A DNA stretch of 64,000 nucleotides from Nissolia schottii (taxonomy: Eukaryota > Streptophyta > Magnoliopsida > Fabales > Fabaceae). Where the stretch lies: positions 655,624-719,623 of the forward strand of contig QANU01085255.1 of the NCBI GenBank assembly GCA_003254905.1. Reading direction: 5' to 3'. The notes under the pieces were generated by a model that was given only the letters and a program-made list of their open reading frames with translations, did not search any database and was not told where the DNA came from. Both the position numbers and the translations under genes were made by a program. Within the stretch, counting starts at the first letter, position 1; each line of letters begins with the position of its first letter. Positions 10,779-21,730 of this stretch are shown in pieces.

Positions 10779-11639
10779 TTATGTTGTCATCAATTTTACC
10801 GCCAAGACAACCCCAAGAACAATGGACGACGATGACACCCCCATAGCCCCGGAGGTCTCAGCGGGAACAACCTGCGACGACGATTCCGACGGGTCCTCCT
10901 CCGGCTTCTCCTTATCAGCCTTAGGCGCCGTGGCCACCTCTGTTGCCGGAGCCGGAGCCAGAACCGGCGCAGCAGCAACCTTGGTAGCAAAGAAATCCGA
11001 AGGAAGAAGCACCTTACCAACCTTATATATAGCAAGATGCTTATCCGTATAAACAATCCCAGTGATGGTGGTGTTAACCGCACCGGTGGAGATGTTGACG
11101 CTGCCGCCGTAACTAATCACATTCAGCTCAACCTTCCCACGTTTGGATCCGGCGAGTGTCCTGACGGGGTTGGTAAGGGTGTCGAAGTTGGAGCTGGAGA
11201 CGTAGTCAGGGAGAACGTGGAACTGGAGGAGCTCGAGCTTCTGGCCGTCGGAGAGTGTGTTGAGGAAGCCCGGTTTGAGCTCCGAGAAGGTGGAGTCGTC
11301 GGGGGCCAGGATGGTTAGGCCGCCGGACTTGATGGTAATGAGCTGGGAGTTGAGCTGGTTGATGAGTTGGGTGATCTTCATGAGGCGGATGAAGGTGTTG
11401 AAGGATTGCGCTTGTCTTAGGATTCCCACGATGTCGGTGGCGGCGCTGCTGGTGTCGGAGGGGGCTTGGGGTATTGTAGGGACTAATGGTGCTTTTGGGG
11501 CTGAGGTTGGTGGGGCCGGTGACGCGGGTTGCACCGGTGCACCCAATGGGGACAGGGCGGCTATGGTTGTGGTGGTGGAATAGAGGAGGGAAGTTAGCAC
11601 TAGTGCTAGTGAGGTGGATAAGAGAGATTGCTTCGTCAT
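10779..11639 (-). CDS. Fasciclin-like arabinogalactan protein (FLA), single FAS1 domain
   Basis: Intronless, 286 residues from the Met at 11639. This start was chosen because it opens a signal peptide (MTKQSLLSTSLALVLTSLLY); the frame stays open upstream to 11867, but that extension has no signal character. After a Pro/Ala/Ser-rich segment suited to arabinogalactan O-glycosylation comes one FAS1 domain, with the H1-type motif LTILAPDDSTFSELKPGF, the conserved QFHVLP, and the H2-side YTDKHLAIYKVGKVLLP. A second AGP-like Pro/Ala/Thr region and a hydrophobic tail (SSSSIVLGVVLAVKL) follow, which fits GPI anchoring at the plasma membrane. Single-domain (group A) FLAs act in cell-wall architecture, including secondary walls in stems and fibres. 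It belongs to a same-strand family cluster with the pseudogene at 8542-8866 and the gene at 18516-19712. Confidence 0.92.
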   Translation of the reverse strand: MTKQSLLSTSLALVLTSLLYSTTTTIAALSPLGAPVQPASPAPPTSAPKAPLVPTIPQAPSDTSSAATDIVGILRQAQSFNTFIRLMKITQLINQLNSQLITIKSGGLTILAPDDSTFSELKPGFLNTLSDGQKLELLQFHVLPDYVSSSNFDTLTNPVRTLAGSKRGKVELNVISYGGSVNISTGAVNTTITGIVYTDKHLAIYKVGKVLLPSDFFATKVAAAPVLAPAPATEVATAPKADKEKPEEDPSESSSQVVPAETSGAMGVSSSSIVLGVVLAVKLMTT

Positions 11640-11788
11640 CGTGCTTGTGAATATTGTTGGGTTGATTGGAGTGGGTATGGAATATGGTTTAGCGAAATGC
11701 TTGGGATTGTAGTTAACAAATGAACGTTTGATGCATTGGAGAATTGGGAGGCATTGAGGGGTTTTGTAGTCACTTAGCCAGGAATGTG

Positions 11789-11800
11789 GATATATAGTGA
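11789..11800 (-). promoter_or_regulatory. Possible TATA box of the FLA gene
   Basis: The minus strand reads CACTATATATCC here, about 150 bases upstream of the start codon at 11639. A transcription start about 30 bases downstream would give a 5' leader of roughly 120 bases. The assignment is by position and sequence only. Confidence 0.35.
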
Positions 11801-11867
11801 CCGGCAGGTAAACGGTTTGGCTAATTGTGATAATTGTGTGTGTGTGTGTGATGTGGTGAGCGTACAT

Positions 11868-13112
11868 ATTGTGGGGGCAGGATGCTTAACATCTCTCATT
11901 AACATAACATGTGAGCAGAATTAGATGGATGGAATGCGTTGTGAGCATATATGTCTCATGATCTGGAAAGGAGATTAAGGTGGTGCGTCACTCATTGCTC
12001 AATTGAAACACAGTGACCCGTCACATTTTATCCTCCTTTTGTTTGCCAAAATATTATTTATTATATATCACAAAAATAGACGCATATGCATTTAATATTA
12101 TTTTTAACGTGTTTGATAATGTTTGTTTTTTTCATGAATACACATATGTTTAATATATATTAGGTGATGTTATTTAAATACTAAATATGGTGTAGACATT
12201 ATACTTAATTTCTCACACACATCACAATGCTCACACTCACATCATTATGGTATGAAATTAATAATTTTCTTTTCTTTGTAAAGTAAAACTAAATTATTAT
12301 ACTTTATATTTTTTACTTGTGTATAAAATATAAGTCCTACATACTTAGTGTACATTTTCTATTAACTTTTCCTCTATTTGAATTTGAGAAATTAAGCGAC
12401 AAATTATTAATAGTTAAAATCTTATATTACTTTCACTTTTAAGAAATGAGCAGATAGAATTCACATATAAATTCATGAGTTCATTTAGATTTTTTATTGT
12501 AAGTATAAGTCTGTTACTCTCTTCTGAATAGTGCTTAGAAGATCTAATTCATCAATCTACTTGTCAACCTATTTATTTCTATGAATAACACTTGACTTTT
12601 TTAGAACAAAATAAAAAAACAAATTCAAATGTCATTTATAAAAATTGGTAGGTTGATAAGTTAGGTCCCAATTGCAACACAATTTTTTTTTTAATATTCA
12701 TGTCGTGTACATTATTATTAATTTTACTTGTTTTTACATCTCTGTGAGCTAAATTAAGGTAACTATTAAATATGTCTTTTCAAAAACAAAGATCTCAAAA
12801 TAATATCTATGCATAAAATAAATAGAATAGCTTAATTGGTGTACAAATTTTTGTTTCACGTTTACCCTCACAAATACAAAACTAGTGTTAACCTCTTATT
12901 TATAACTAAGAAAAATTGTCACCCACAAATGGTAAAGGTTTGCATTCCCCCTAGTTAAAGGTTATTTTTATGTAAGTTATATAATAGTTTATATTAAAAA
13001 ATACGAAAAAATTACTAAATCTATAAAGATAAAGAATTTTTTATTTTACTAAGTATAGTCTTGGTCTCCTAATCATAATTTTCTAGCTCCGCCCTGGATG
13101 TGTTTGCCAATT
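11868..13112. other. Intergenic AT-rich spacer
   Basis: Upstream flank of the FLA gene, starting with a short GT run at 11838-11850. No coding, RNA or clear transposon signature was seen. Confidence 0.5.
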
Positions 13113-13405
13113 CACTACAAAAAAAAATATGTTGATTTGTGAGAGTTATTTTTTCATTTATTGGAGGTCTTTAACCTCCACAAAATCTTTTGTGGTAGTT
13201 AACAAAACTCCCACATTTAGGTATGTCATAATCTTGTTATGCCAATTTTTAACTTCCATCTAACCAACCTCCGCTACCTTTATTTTGTAGCAGTTTTTAA
13301 CCTCCTCATAATAGTGGCATTTTTTTTTTATTTGTGACAATCTTAAAACTCTCGTCAACCTTGGTTATTAGTGACAATGATAAAACCTCCACAATATAAC
13401 TACCA
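13113..13405 (+). mobile_element. CACTA-type transposon end (one terminus)
   Basis: It begins with CACTACAA followed by a run of A, the terminal sequence of plant CACTA (En/Spm) elements. The next 290 bases repeat short motifs such as AACCTCCACA, AACCTCCGC and AACCTCCTC in both orientations, as expected for CACTA subterminal repeats. The opposite terminus (TTGTAGTG) was not found, so this is a truncated or diverged end. Confidence 0.5.
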
Positions 13406-14030
13406 CAAAATATGATTTGAATTTTTTTATTTGGACATAATTTGTAATTTTTTGAGGTTATTTTTTTCTTAAATTACTTTTAATAATTGATCAATTCTAT
13501 CATTTTCTTAATAAGATCTCCAAAGAATTCATAGCTTCAAATTCATAAAAAAAAATCTCTAAAGTGTTCATATTCAAATTCATAACGAAATTTAACCTAT
13601 AACTTAAACATCATACAAAGTTATAATATAACTTCATTAGACTTGTCAAAAAAACTTCATTAGAAGTTGTCCAAAAGTAGATTAAAACACACACTAAACA
13701 TTCTCTTGATAAGTCGTGTTACTGCGTCTCGAAAATCTTCATGTATGTATTGACATAGTAGGCTCACTTCCATCATCACTTGACTAAAATAACAAGAAGA
13801 TTAAGTTAGAGATATTACGTGGTAGAAATTTTTCCTATTATATGTTGGACAAAACAATAATAAGTGAATCTTATTTTTATTTAATAGTATACGAAGTTAA
13901 TACTACTAAACTCCAACTTTACAAACTGTCAAGGCTGAGTTTATATAAAGTATAACTACTGGGCTAAGTTCTCTATCCTAAGGCATAATATTTATGGAGT
14001 CTTTTAATTTAGGTGAACTAGTCTAATTAT
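13406..14030. other. Spacer between the CACTA end and the LTR-like block
   Basis: AT-rich, non-coding as far as can be seen. It may belong to either neighbouring element. Confidence 0.4.
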
Positions 14031-14975
14031 TGAAGTTATTAGACACTAAACCTATTGTTTATGGAAGATACAATGCTCACCAGTTTAGTCTTGTTACTTG
14101 TCCGGAATTAAGGACTGAGGTCTCATGCTTAGGGAGGTTCCCAAGTAAGATAAGTGCGTCACAACGAACAACTTAAGTACCAAGTCTTTGTTTAGCCAGA
14201 ACCTTCTCTTAACAAGGGCCCTGCCGTAACCGGAGTCTCCATTAGGGTCTGTTATGTAAATGTAACCAACAGTTCTAAACATATATCATATATCATACAT
14301 AAGTATCTGCCCTAGCATGTCATCATATAAGCATATGTTCATAAGCAGTTAAGGATAATAACAATAATAAGCATGACTGACTAGTTTGACGGACCACTAA
14401 TGTGGCATACCGTCAACGCATTGGGACCTCCACCCACCTAGAAAAGCCTAAGGCTGGGGACTATTGGAACTGTAAGCTCCGAGCAGCGTAGTGTTGGCAC
14501 TTGGAAAGGCCAACAACCACGCACCATCAAAAACCAAATAAAACATAACTTGAGGCTTCGTGGTAACGACCTGACATCTACAGTGATTCAGCATTGTTAT
14601 GTCGGTCATGGACTGCCATAGGGCAACCACTACTAAAGTAGCGACTGGGCTTACTACCCTAGGCCATCCTAAAAAGATTAGCTATTTACCTTAGGTAAAG
14701 ACGTTGCGTCTTCACCAAAAGAGAGAAAGAAGGTAAGTAAGCAACTTCGTACTAGAAGGGGAAAAGTCTGAAGCTCTGAGAAATTTGAACAGGTAAGGGG
14801 GGAGCTCTATTTATAGGCGGAGAAGTGGTGGAGAGATAGGTCGGGCCCTCTCTTGACCTAGAAGACGCGGATTAAGGTTTCTGATGACCTCCATGTCGCT
14901 ACAGCACTTCCTTCGTCCCATGTTGCTGCAACGCGCCTATAAAAAGGAATTGAATCTTCACAACTTCAATCCTTC
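14031..14975 (-). mobile_element. Probable LTR (solo or partial) in minus orientation
   Basis: The block is richer in GC than its surroundings. On the minus strand it has a near-perfect TATA box, CCTATAAATAGAGCTCC, at about 14805-14821, followed by a leader-like stretch. Further short open frames show no protein similarity that I recognise. This promoter-like arrangement in a repeat-rich spacer is typical of a plant LTR. Neither TG..CA borders nor a second copy was found, so the extent is approximate. Confidence 0.4.
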
Positions 14976-15600
14976 TTTCCTTCTTTAGATTTGGAATTTT
15001 CGCTTCCTCTTGACATGAATTTTGGCTTGGATGAAATCAATAAGTCTATATTCATCAACAACTATGGCAAAACCAAGCTTTTTCACAAAATTCCACGCTT
15101 CAATAGCCTTCATTGCAGAATCCACTTCTTCATCGCTTCAGGAATTGATAGAGTTCTCATCCTTAGAGTCTTGTTTATGTTTATTTTGTGGCACAAATGT
15201 ATTGTCATCCTATTCTTTACTGCGATTCAAACTTCCGTCAATCAAACAGTGATCTTCCCCCGTGGATTCAATACACTCATTGCTTACAATAAGGTTTGAT
15301 TGTTTCTCGTTGTTATTCTCATCAATGTCATTTGTCTTCTCTTTTTCTTTCGGCTGAATAGCATTGTGAGCCAAATTTGAGGGTTGGTGTTGTCATCTTT
15401 TCCATAATGAGGTCCAGAGACACTCCAATACCCCTATCAAGTGGCCCAAATTTGGGTGTACCTCAACTAATGGTTCCTTACTTATTTGCTCTTGATCCCT
15501 ACTACCTTTACCCATGTCGTCATAAATGCCAACCACTTCACGTTCAATGACTTTTGTAGTTTTTTAAGTGACTTCATTTGATTTAAAGTGGGTATGGAAA
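14976..15600 (-). mobile_element. LINE coding remnant, antisense to the following LINE 3' end
   Basis: The minus strand reads as a hydrophilic, interrupted coding sequence. Residues include VVGIYDDMGKGSRDQEQISK near 15550, ECIESTGEDHCLIDGSLN near 15250, and SAMKAIEAWNFVKKLG near 15060-15100. The W..-K-LG segment within an acidic context resembles the ORF1/endonuclease junction of plant L1-type elements. There are several in-frame stops. Because the adjoining LINE 3' half runs on the plus strand, the two may be parts of one rearranged insertion. Confidence 0.45.
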
Positions 15601-15629
15601 AACCTTGTTTCTCCAAGAGTTGAATTGTT

Positions 15630-16586
15630 AACTTGGCTTGTGATTATTGGGCGCATTAACACTAAGGATAGATTATGCCGCTTGAACATATTAAATGCTC
15701 AAGATAATATTTGCATGATATGATGTGAGGAAGAAGAATGTCTGAATCGCTTATTTTTTTGTAAATTTGCTCATTTGATTTGGTGTGAATGGCTGAAACA
15801 GTGGGGTCTTTGTTGGGTGGCTTAAGGTGATGCAAGATGTTTTTTTGATGCTTGGTTGAACACAAGACTAAGAAAAGATGCGAAAAGAAAATGGATTATA
15901 GCACTTTTTGCTATTATCTGATAATAAAATGACTAATTTAGAGGAAACATTTGCTATTGCAAAGTTTTGGATTCAGGAATGGTTCGTTAAATGCAAGTAG
16001 ACCTAGAACTGGGGTCGTGGGGTAGGAATATGTCAGTAGTACCATAACTCTTTTTTACCTTGATGGTGTAGTTGAAGGGGTGGAAAGTTGTTATTGGTAT
16101 ATGCCTATGAGAGACCATGAGAAACAATGAAATGAGTCGGGGTCACATGGTCTTTTTTCCAAGTCGGATGCACTTGACTTGGAGGCTATGGTGGTCCTGT
16201 GTAAGAAATAAAACCTATGGTGTTAAATGATGAGACATAGGTTGCCAGAATTAATGTGCAGGATACTAAGCAACAAATTGCAAAGAAACTTATACAAGTA
16301 TATAAGATGGAAAGGTAAGCTGAGTTATGCAAGTTGAAGTTTCTGTTAATGAAAGAGAGTTTAGAAGAACAGGATGTTGGAGCATGGACTTAACTATATT
16401 GTGCTAAGTTTTTTTTATCTGCTGCATTCTTTTGTTTAACATGTGTTTATATATGTTGAGTCTTGAGGGATGTATTTGTGTGTAATTTTGATGAATCATG
16501 TATTATAGTGTGGCTTAAGACTATGCTAATTGTTATTGCCTTAATTAAGGAAGATAAATACTCTTTTTCTCGGGAAAAAAAAAAGT
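15630..16586 (+). mobile_element. LINE 3' end: zf-RVT domain, 3' UTR and poly(A)
   Basis: Plus-strand translation from about 15645 gives GRINTKDRLCRLNIL, a Cys-rich segment (CMICCEEE), LNRLFFCKFAHLIWCEWLKQ, and then NTRLRKDAKRKWIIALFAII. This is the zinc-binding domain that follows the reverse transcriptase in plant L1-like retrotransposons (zf-RVT). An internal stop and a short deletion interrupt it. NLEETFAIAKFWIQEWFVK ends the frame near 16000. About 550 bases of 3' UTR lead to an A-run at 16576-16585. Confidence 0.7.
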
Positions 16587-18515
16587 AAGTGTTTTCCCCA
16601 CTGAATTTTTTGAGGGTTTTTAATGAGACTTATCTCACCTTGGCAATTGTTGGTTAATCTATGACTTTAGAATCTCTGTAATGATGATCCTTACCTACTT
16701 TAAAATAATAAAGCGAACAACTTATCTCGAAAAAAAAAAAAAGACTGATNCCACGTAGAATTTCTCCGTATTGAATAGGGTCTACCGTTATTGTGATGCA
16801 CTTGAAAAACTGTGGCAATATACGGCATTATTGTTATATTAATGAAGTACCAAAGGCCAAGCTCAAAAAGATATAAACAAGGCAAGCTCGGTCAGTTCCA
16901 TTCTCTACGCAGCTATTCATTAAGGCACACTCTTTTGTGTGTGGGTGGCTTGCGTGACATGCCTCTTCTTTTGGGTCTAACCATTATTTTCTTGGTGTAT
17001 TCAGGGTGTTTATTGTCAATAACATAGCAATGACTAATTCTCTCTTTATAACTGAGTTTATATGAAGTAGTAGATTTTGTTGGGCATAAAATGTTTTTTT
17101 TTTATATTTCTATAGACGAGGATCAAACACTTAACATATGATTAAGTAACAAAGTAAATTACCACCTCGTCTTATCTCATGGTTTATCCATTTGCTACTC
17201 ATCACATGATAGTTTAGTTAAAACTTTGTCGTAACGAGTCATAAGTTTGTAGATTATGCCAACGATTAAATATATTAGAGTCATTTGGACAATCTCATTG
17301 CGAGCCCGATTAAAATTGCACAAAATTGTTCCAATCAAGCTTTGAGCTTGCTTCATGATTACAAATTTGAGCATATCTTTTTCTACCCGAGGAATGCAAA
17401 TTTTATGATGTGTATAAAAAGAAAAACCTGGTTGATGTAAAAATATAATTTGTATTTCCAATAATCAAAAGCTATGATTGGGATGATTGTTCCCGTGCTT
17501 CTGCCTCTTGTACGATTGCGCTCATAAGACATGGGGGAGTGACGTACGTTTTTTATTCTTTTTCTTGTTCTTGGAGCTTACTGTTTTTTCTTTGTTTCTT
17601 CACAGAAAAATAGGGTACAGCCTTGCTTTTTCGTCTGTGAACTGATTGAAATAATGGTTGGTCAATTGTAGATTAGTATATACAAAAAATTGAATTAACT
17701 TCTTCCAAATTTATCAAGTGAATGCGGACCCTCCTGTTAGTTATTCCAATTAATTTGCATGACCATCATATATATCAGAATAAGTTGGTATTCATAATGA
17801 CATTTTTGGTAGCCTCATAATAATTTGTTGTTACAACTAGAGATTATATCTTAAGTAAAAGTTAGGGGCTACATTTGCTGAGAAATACTGTTATGATCAA
17901 CTTTTGATAAACTCGCAGTTCGCTTACCTTACATATTTTTTCTTCAATAATTAATCAGGAAAAATTAGACCAATAATATTTTATCAATGATTAGTAACCA
18001 TATTAATTATCTATTTCTCTTAAAAGAACTTGATGATCATATTAAAAAAAAATCCAAATAGAAAACATCAATGGTTTACCAAACATGTACTATAATAAAT
18101 AAAACTAATTAAAACAAGCTCTTGTAACCATAAAATAAAATAAACAACCTTCTGTTCTGTCGCATTTTCTATTGGAAGTTCTTTGGATTACAATTTGAAA
18201 GAGTAGCCAAAATTCTCAAAGTAACAAAGGATGAGGACCTCAAAAAGTAGAGAAAGGAAAAAAAAAAAAAAAAGCCTTCCAAAATTGAATACAATTAGTT
18301 TTCACCACAAACTGACACATGGATCCATAAAAGAAGACCAAAAACAAAAAGCAAAAGCAAAAAAGAACACAATCATTTGAATAGTGCTACAAAACTCTTG
18401 ATCGTAGCAGCACATAGAAAAATCAACAAAGCACAAAACACTGGACCCCTTCGGTTCAAAGTGTTCACGTACCACCAACTTAATTTGTTGCAAAACCTCT
18501 TCAAATCTCCCATCT
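16587..18515. other. Intergenic spacer with a second A-rich tail
   Basis: An A-run at about 16729-16742 preceded by AATAATAAAGCGAACAAC may mark another retroposed 3' end. One unresolved base is at 16750. The rest is AT-rich without a recognised gene. The distal part (about 18170-18515) should contain the 3' UTR of the FLA gene on the minus strand. Confidence 0.45.
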
Positions 18516-19712
18516 TTACAATAATGAAAACAAAGCAGCTGCAACTGCACCAACCGCAACCATTCCACTCTTCTCTCTCAATCTCATAGCAGAAGAATCA
18601 TTAGCCGATGTGGGACCCTCGGAAGATTTCTTCTTAGAACCCTTAGCCTTCAGTGGCGAAGGAGCAGGCGGCGGTGGAGGCTTGGGGACGAAGAAGTCCC
18701 TCGGAAGCAGCACCTTGTAACAAGATCATAATGTGTTATGAAATTCATAAGTGAACTCATCTATTAGACTTTAATTTCCATGATGGTCATCCAATCAAAT
18801 TCTCTTGTATACATGAATTTTAAAGTAATGAGTGTAATTAAGATTATCACTTAATGATAGCCAAGCGCAACCATAGAGATGTACGTATGCATGGTCTAGC
18901 AAGCAAGCAGAGAATCAATACTTATAGTAACTAACTAATAACAACTTAACTATCTAGTCAGTAACAAACTGTTAGGCTGCATTTGATACTAAAGACAAGA
19001 TATGAGCATAGAAACAAATAAAATTTTTGAGTCTCGAGACCTTGCAAAATGTTTGTTTATTGTGTTTTAGCTTTAGCAAAGTATAGAAAATATAGAAATT
19101 TTGGATCTCTCTCCCTAGCTACTAAGTATCAAACACAATAAGCTTAATTACCTTGTCCACTTGATAAACCGCAAGCTGGTGGTCAGAGTAGACGCTACCG
19201 CCAACCGTGGTGTTAACGATGCCAGTTGTCAAGTTCACCTGGTTCCCGGAGCTCGTAATGTTCAAAGCCAGCCTCTCAGGGTCGTCGCCGGCCTGCGTCC
19301 TCACGGGGTTGGTGAGGGTGTCGAAGTTGGAGATGGAGACGAAGGTGGGGAGGACGTGGAACTGGATTAGCTCGTTCTTCTGCTGGTCGTTGAGGGAGTT
19401 GAGGAACCCCGGTTTGAGGCCTTGAAACGCGTTGTCGTTCGGTGCGAAGAGCGTGAGGCCGTTGTTCGAGTTGAGGAGCTGGGCGTTGATCTGTGTGGAG
19501 ACTTGCGTGGTGGTGAGGAGGCGGATGAGGGTGGTGAACCCGCCGGCTTTCTTGAGGATCCTGATGATGTCTGTTGGGTCTGATGATGGCGATGGTGCAG
19601 GGGAACTGGCTGCTAAAGTGGTGGTGGTGGTGGAATGGGAGAGGAGTGTTAGGAGAAGGAGGAGGAGTGATGAGAGAGTGAAGAATGGGTGGTGCTGCTT
19701 CATCATCACCAT
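18516..19712 (-). CDS. Fasciclin-like arabinogalactan protein (FLA), two exons
   Basis: Exon 1 is 19712-19152 and exon 2 is 18713-18516; joined they encode 252 residues. The start at 19712 opens a signal peptide with a Leu-rich core (FFTLSSLLLLLLTLLSH). A short Pro/Ser/Ala AGP segment precedes one FAS1 domain, with LTLFAPNDNAFQGLKPGF, QFHVLP, N-glycosylation sequons (NIT, NLT, NTT) and LAVYQVDK-VLLP across the splice. Exon 2 carries a Pro-rich stretch (PKPPPPPAPSP), a Lys-rich run (KAKGSKKK) and a hydrophobic tail (VAVGAVAAALFSLL) suited to a GPI anchor. The predicted site is the outer plasma membrane and cell wall. The intron interrupts the VDK|VLLP junction, which is uninterrupted in the gene at 10779-11639 and in the pseudogene. 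A MITE lies inside the intron. Confidence 0.92.
18975..19139. mobile_element. MITE-like inverted repeat inside the FLA intron
   Basis: The left end GCATTTGATACTAAAGACAAG-like sequence and the reverse complement of the right end (TGTGTTTGATACTTAGTAGC) share TTTGATACT(T/A)AG near both borders. The length is about 165 bp of the 438-bp intron. The inverted repeats are short and imperfect and the borders are approximate. Confidence 0.45.
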
Positions 19713-21515
19713 CTTTTGTGTTTGTTGAATGTGGTGAACAAGGAGGACGTGGGAGTGAGGGGATCGAAAGGAGTGAAATTTATTGAGGATTCAATTGGGA
19801 GTTAACTATCTTAAAATTAGGTGGAATTAATGTGTAGTTAGCAATTAGCAAACCTTAGCTGTTAGCATACATATCTATTGGAACATACATAATTGAAGGG
19901 GAAAATTAAAATAGTTGATGCGAGAGTAAGATAGATGTTTTGTTCTATGTTATTTGTCACTTGACATTTTAATTTTGTGAATTATTATTATCTCTGTTTT
20001 CTTATACTTTTAATATATTAGTTGATACACGATAATACTAATTAATAATATACAACAAAACTAGGTGGTGTGTCAACGGGAGGAATATCACTATAGTAGC
20101 CAAGTGGGATCGATATTGCTTGGGAAGGAAGGAAGGAAAAAACATTGGATCTCTGGTGGGCGTGGGTGTGGGTGTGGGATAAAACAGATGAGCATAATTG
20201 CGTAGCATTCACTTGTGAATTTGAAATTGTTCTGAAAATAGGCAAAGTTGATATCAAGTGCTTGCTGCTATCTTAAGGAACAAGTCCCCATATCATTTTT
20301 TTTATTCTTTTTTATTTTATTTTACTTTGTTTTGATGGGCAGTTTGAGGAATTTTTAATGATAATTTGGGTTGGGTGAGTTGGACTCCCCTGACCAACCT
20401 CCATGGCCATGGCATTGGATGTTAGCCTCTGACCAACGATGCATTGCTAGTTGCTACTTGCTCGGTGTTCAATCCCAGTGGGGTCACCCTCTATTGATTA
20501 TGATATCTTTTGGCTGGAGAGTAGTGGGGGAAGAAAAAAGAAAGTTTGGAATATTATTGTCCTGCTTCTAACAAAGCTGCTAATTAGTTCTCTTTTAATA
20601 ATCCCTTTAACTTAATCGGCAACTTAAGATCTCACTTAGCTTAAAAAGGTTTCTCTTTTGTTGCACCCTATGAATCTATGATCAAGTAAAAGATATTTTG
20701 GACTAGTTTCATAGACACAAATTATATACATGGGGCTCCATGCTACTATTGTGTGCATGACCAAGATCAGCCCATCAACCAATGAGGCCAAGTTTAACAT
20801 GGGTTGTTGAAAGCTTGGACAAGTAATGTATACTAAAATTAGCAGCATGATGCTACATAATGGATACCTAAAATAAGTATGACACAGACAATCATTTTGA
20901 CTTTATCTTGACTATTCAGCTAAGGGGTGTACTCATTCATGGCCTTTTATTATTTTTCATCATCTCATGGGCTTGGGCTTGTATGTGCTGCTGATTTTGG
21001 ATTTGGAATGGGAAAGAGATAAGAGATGTGCTTACTGGACCAGTAGGTCTCCAGGGACTTTTTTATTTTATTTTTATTGATATTAGGTGTGTCTCACACC
21101 CAACTATTCCTTTTGTTCTTTAATGTCAGTCCTTTTCTTATAGTATATTATTTTATATTTCACTCTCACGATTAACCACTTTTATTCATTTTATATATTT
21201 CATATTATTTATATATAAAAATAAATGCCCATTTTAGTCCTAAACTTATATGTGTGCATTCACTTAAATTTCTAAAATTATAAAATTAACGATTTAATTT
21301 ATTGGAAAACTCAACTCAAAATAATTCTAGGTGATACAAGTTTTTCTAAACCCACGCATCATATCTACTCTTCCTTTCACTAGAACAAAATGAAAGGTGA
21401 CATAGAAAGTCAAACTTCTCATGCACCGCCCAAAAACCTTTCTCTATAAAGTTAGGAGGTAGTTAGCAGGTGATCACTAAGAAATACTTGAAAAGTATAT
21501 TTAATATATCAAAAA
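19713..21515. other. Intergenic spacer upstream of the FLA gene
   Basis: AT-rich sequence that should contain the promoter of the minus-strand FLA gene. Several short open frames (for example 20042-20257 and 20371-20571) have no domain. No transposon borders were recognised. Confidence 0.5.
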
Positions 21516-21730
21516 TGCTACATGTACACCCAATTTCATACACCCATACATACACCATTAATAATGCATAAACTTTATTCTCACTAGTGCACAAACATTA
21601 CAAACTTGTAAATGATACTCTCAACTATACTCAATTAAGTGCACAAACATTACACGAGTTAAAATACAAATTTTATGTATATAAGTACGAGGTGTATGTA
21701 TGGTGTATGATTTTTGGTGTACGTGTAGCA
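21516..21730. mobile_element. 215-bp MITE with about 40-bp TIRs and internal GTGCACAAACATT repeats
   Basis: The left end TGCTACATGTACACCCAATT continues TCATACACCCATACATACACC. The right end in reverse complement reads TGCTACACGTACACCAAAAA and continues TCATACACCATACATACACC. This gives roughly 40 bases of inverted repeat with few mismatches. The interior holds two copies of GTGCACAAACATTAC, the same word that forms the arrays at 1190-2830. A related right end occurs at about 56650-56692. No clear target duplication was found. Confidence 0.8.

Noticed and set aside
11640-11867. Upstream extension of the FLA frame to a Met at 11867
   Set aside because: The extension covers the likely TATA box and leader, and would place the signal peptide in the interior. 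The start at 11639 fits the family.
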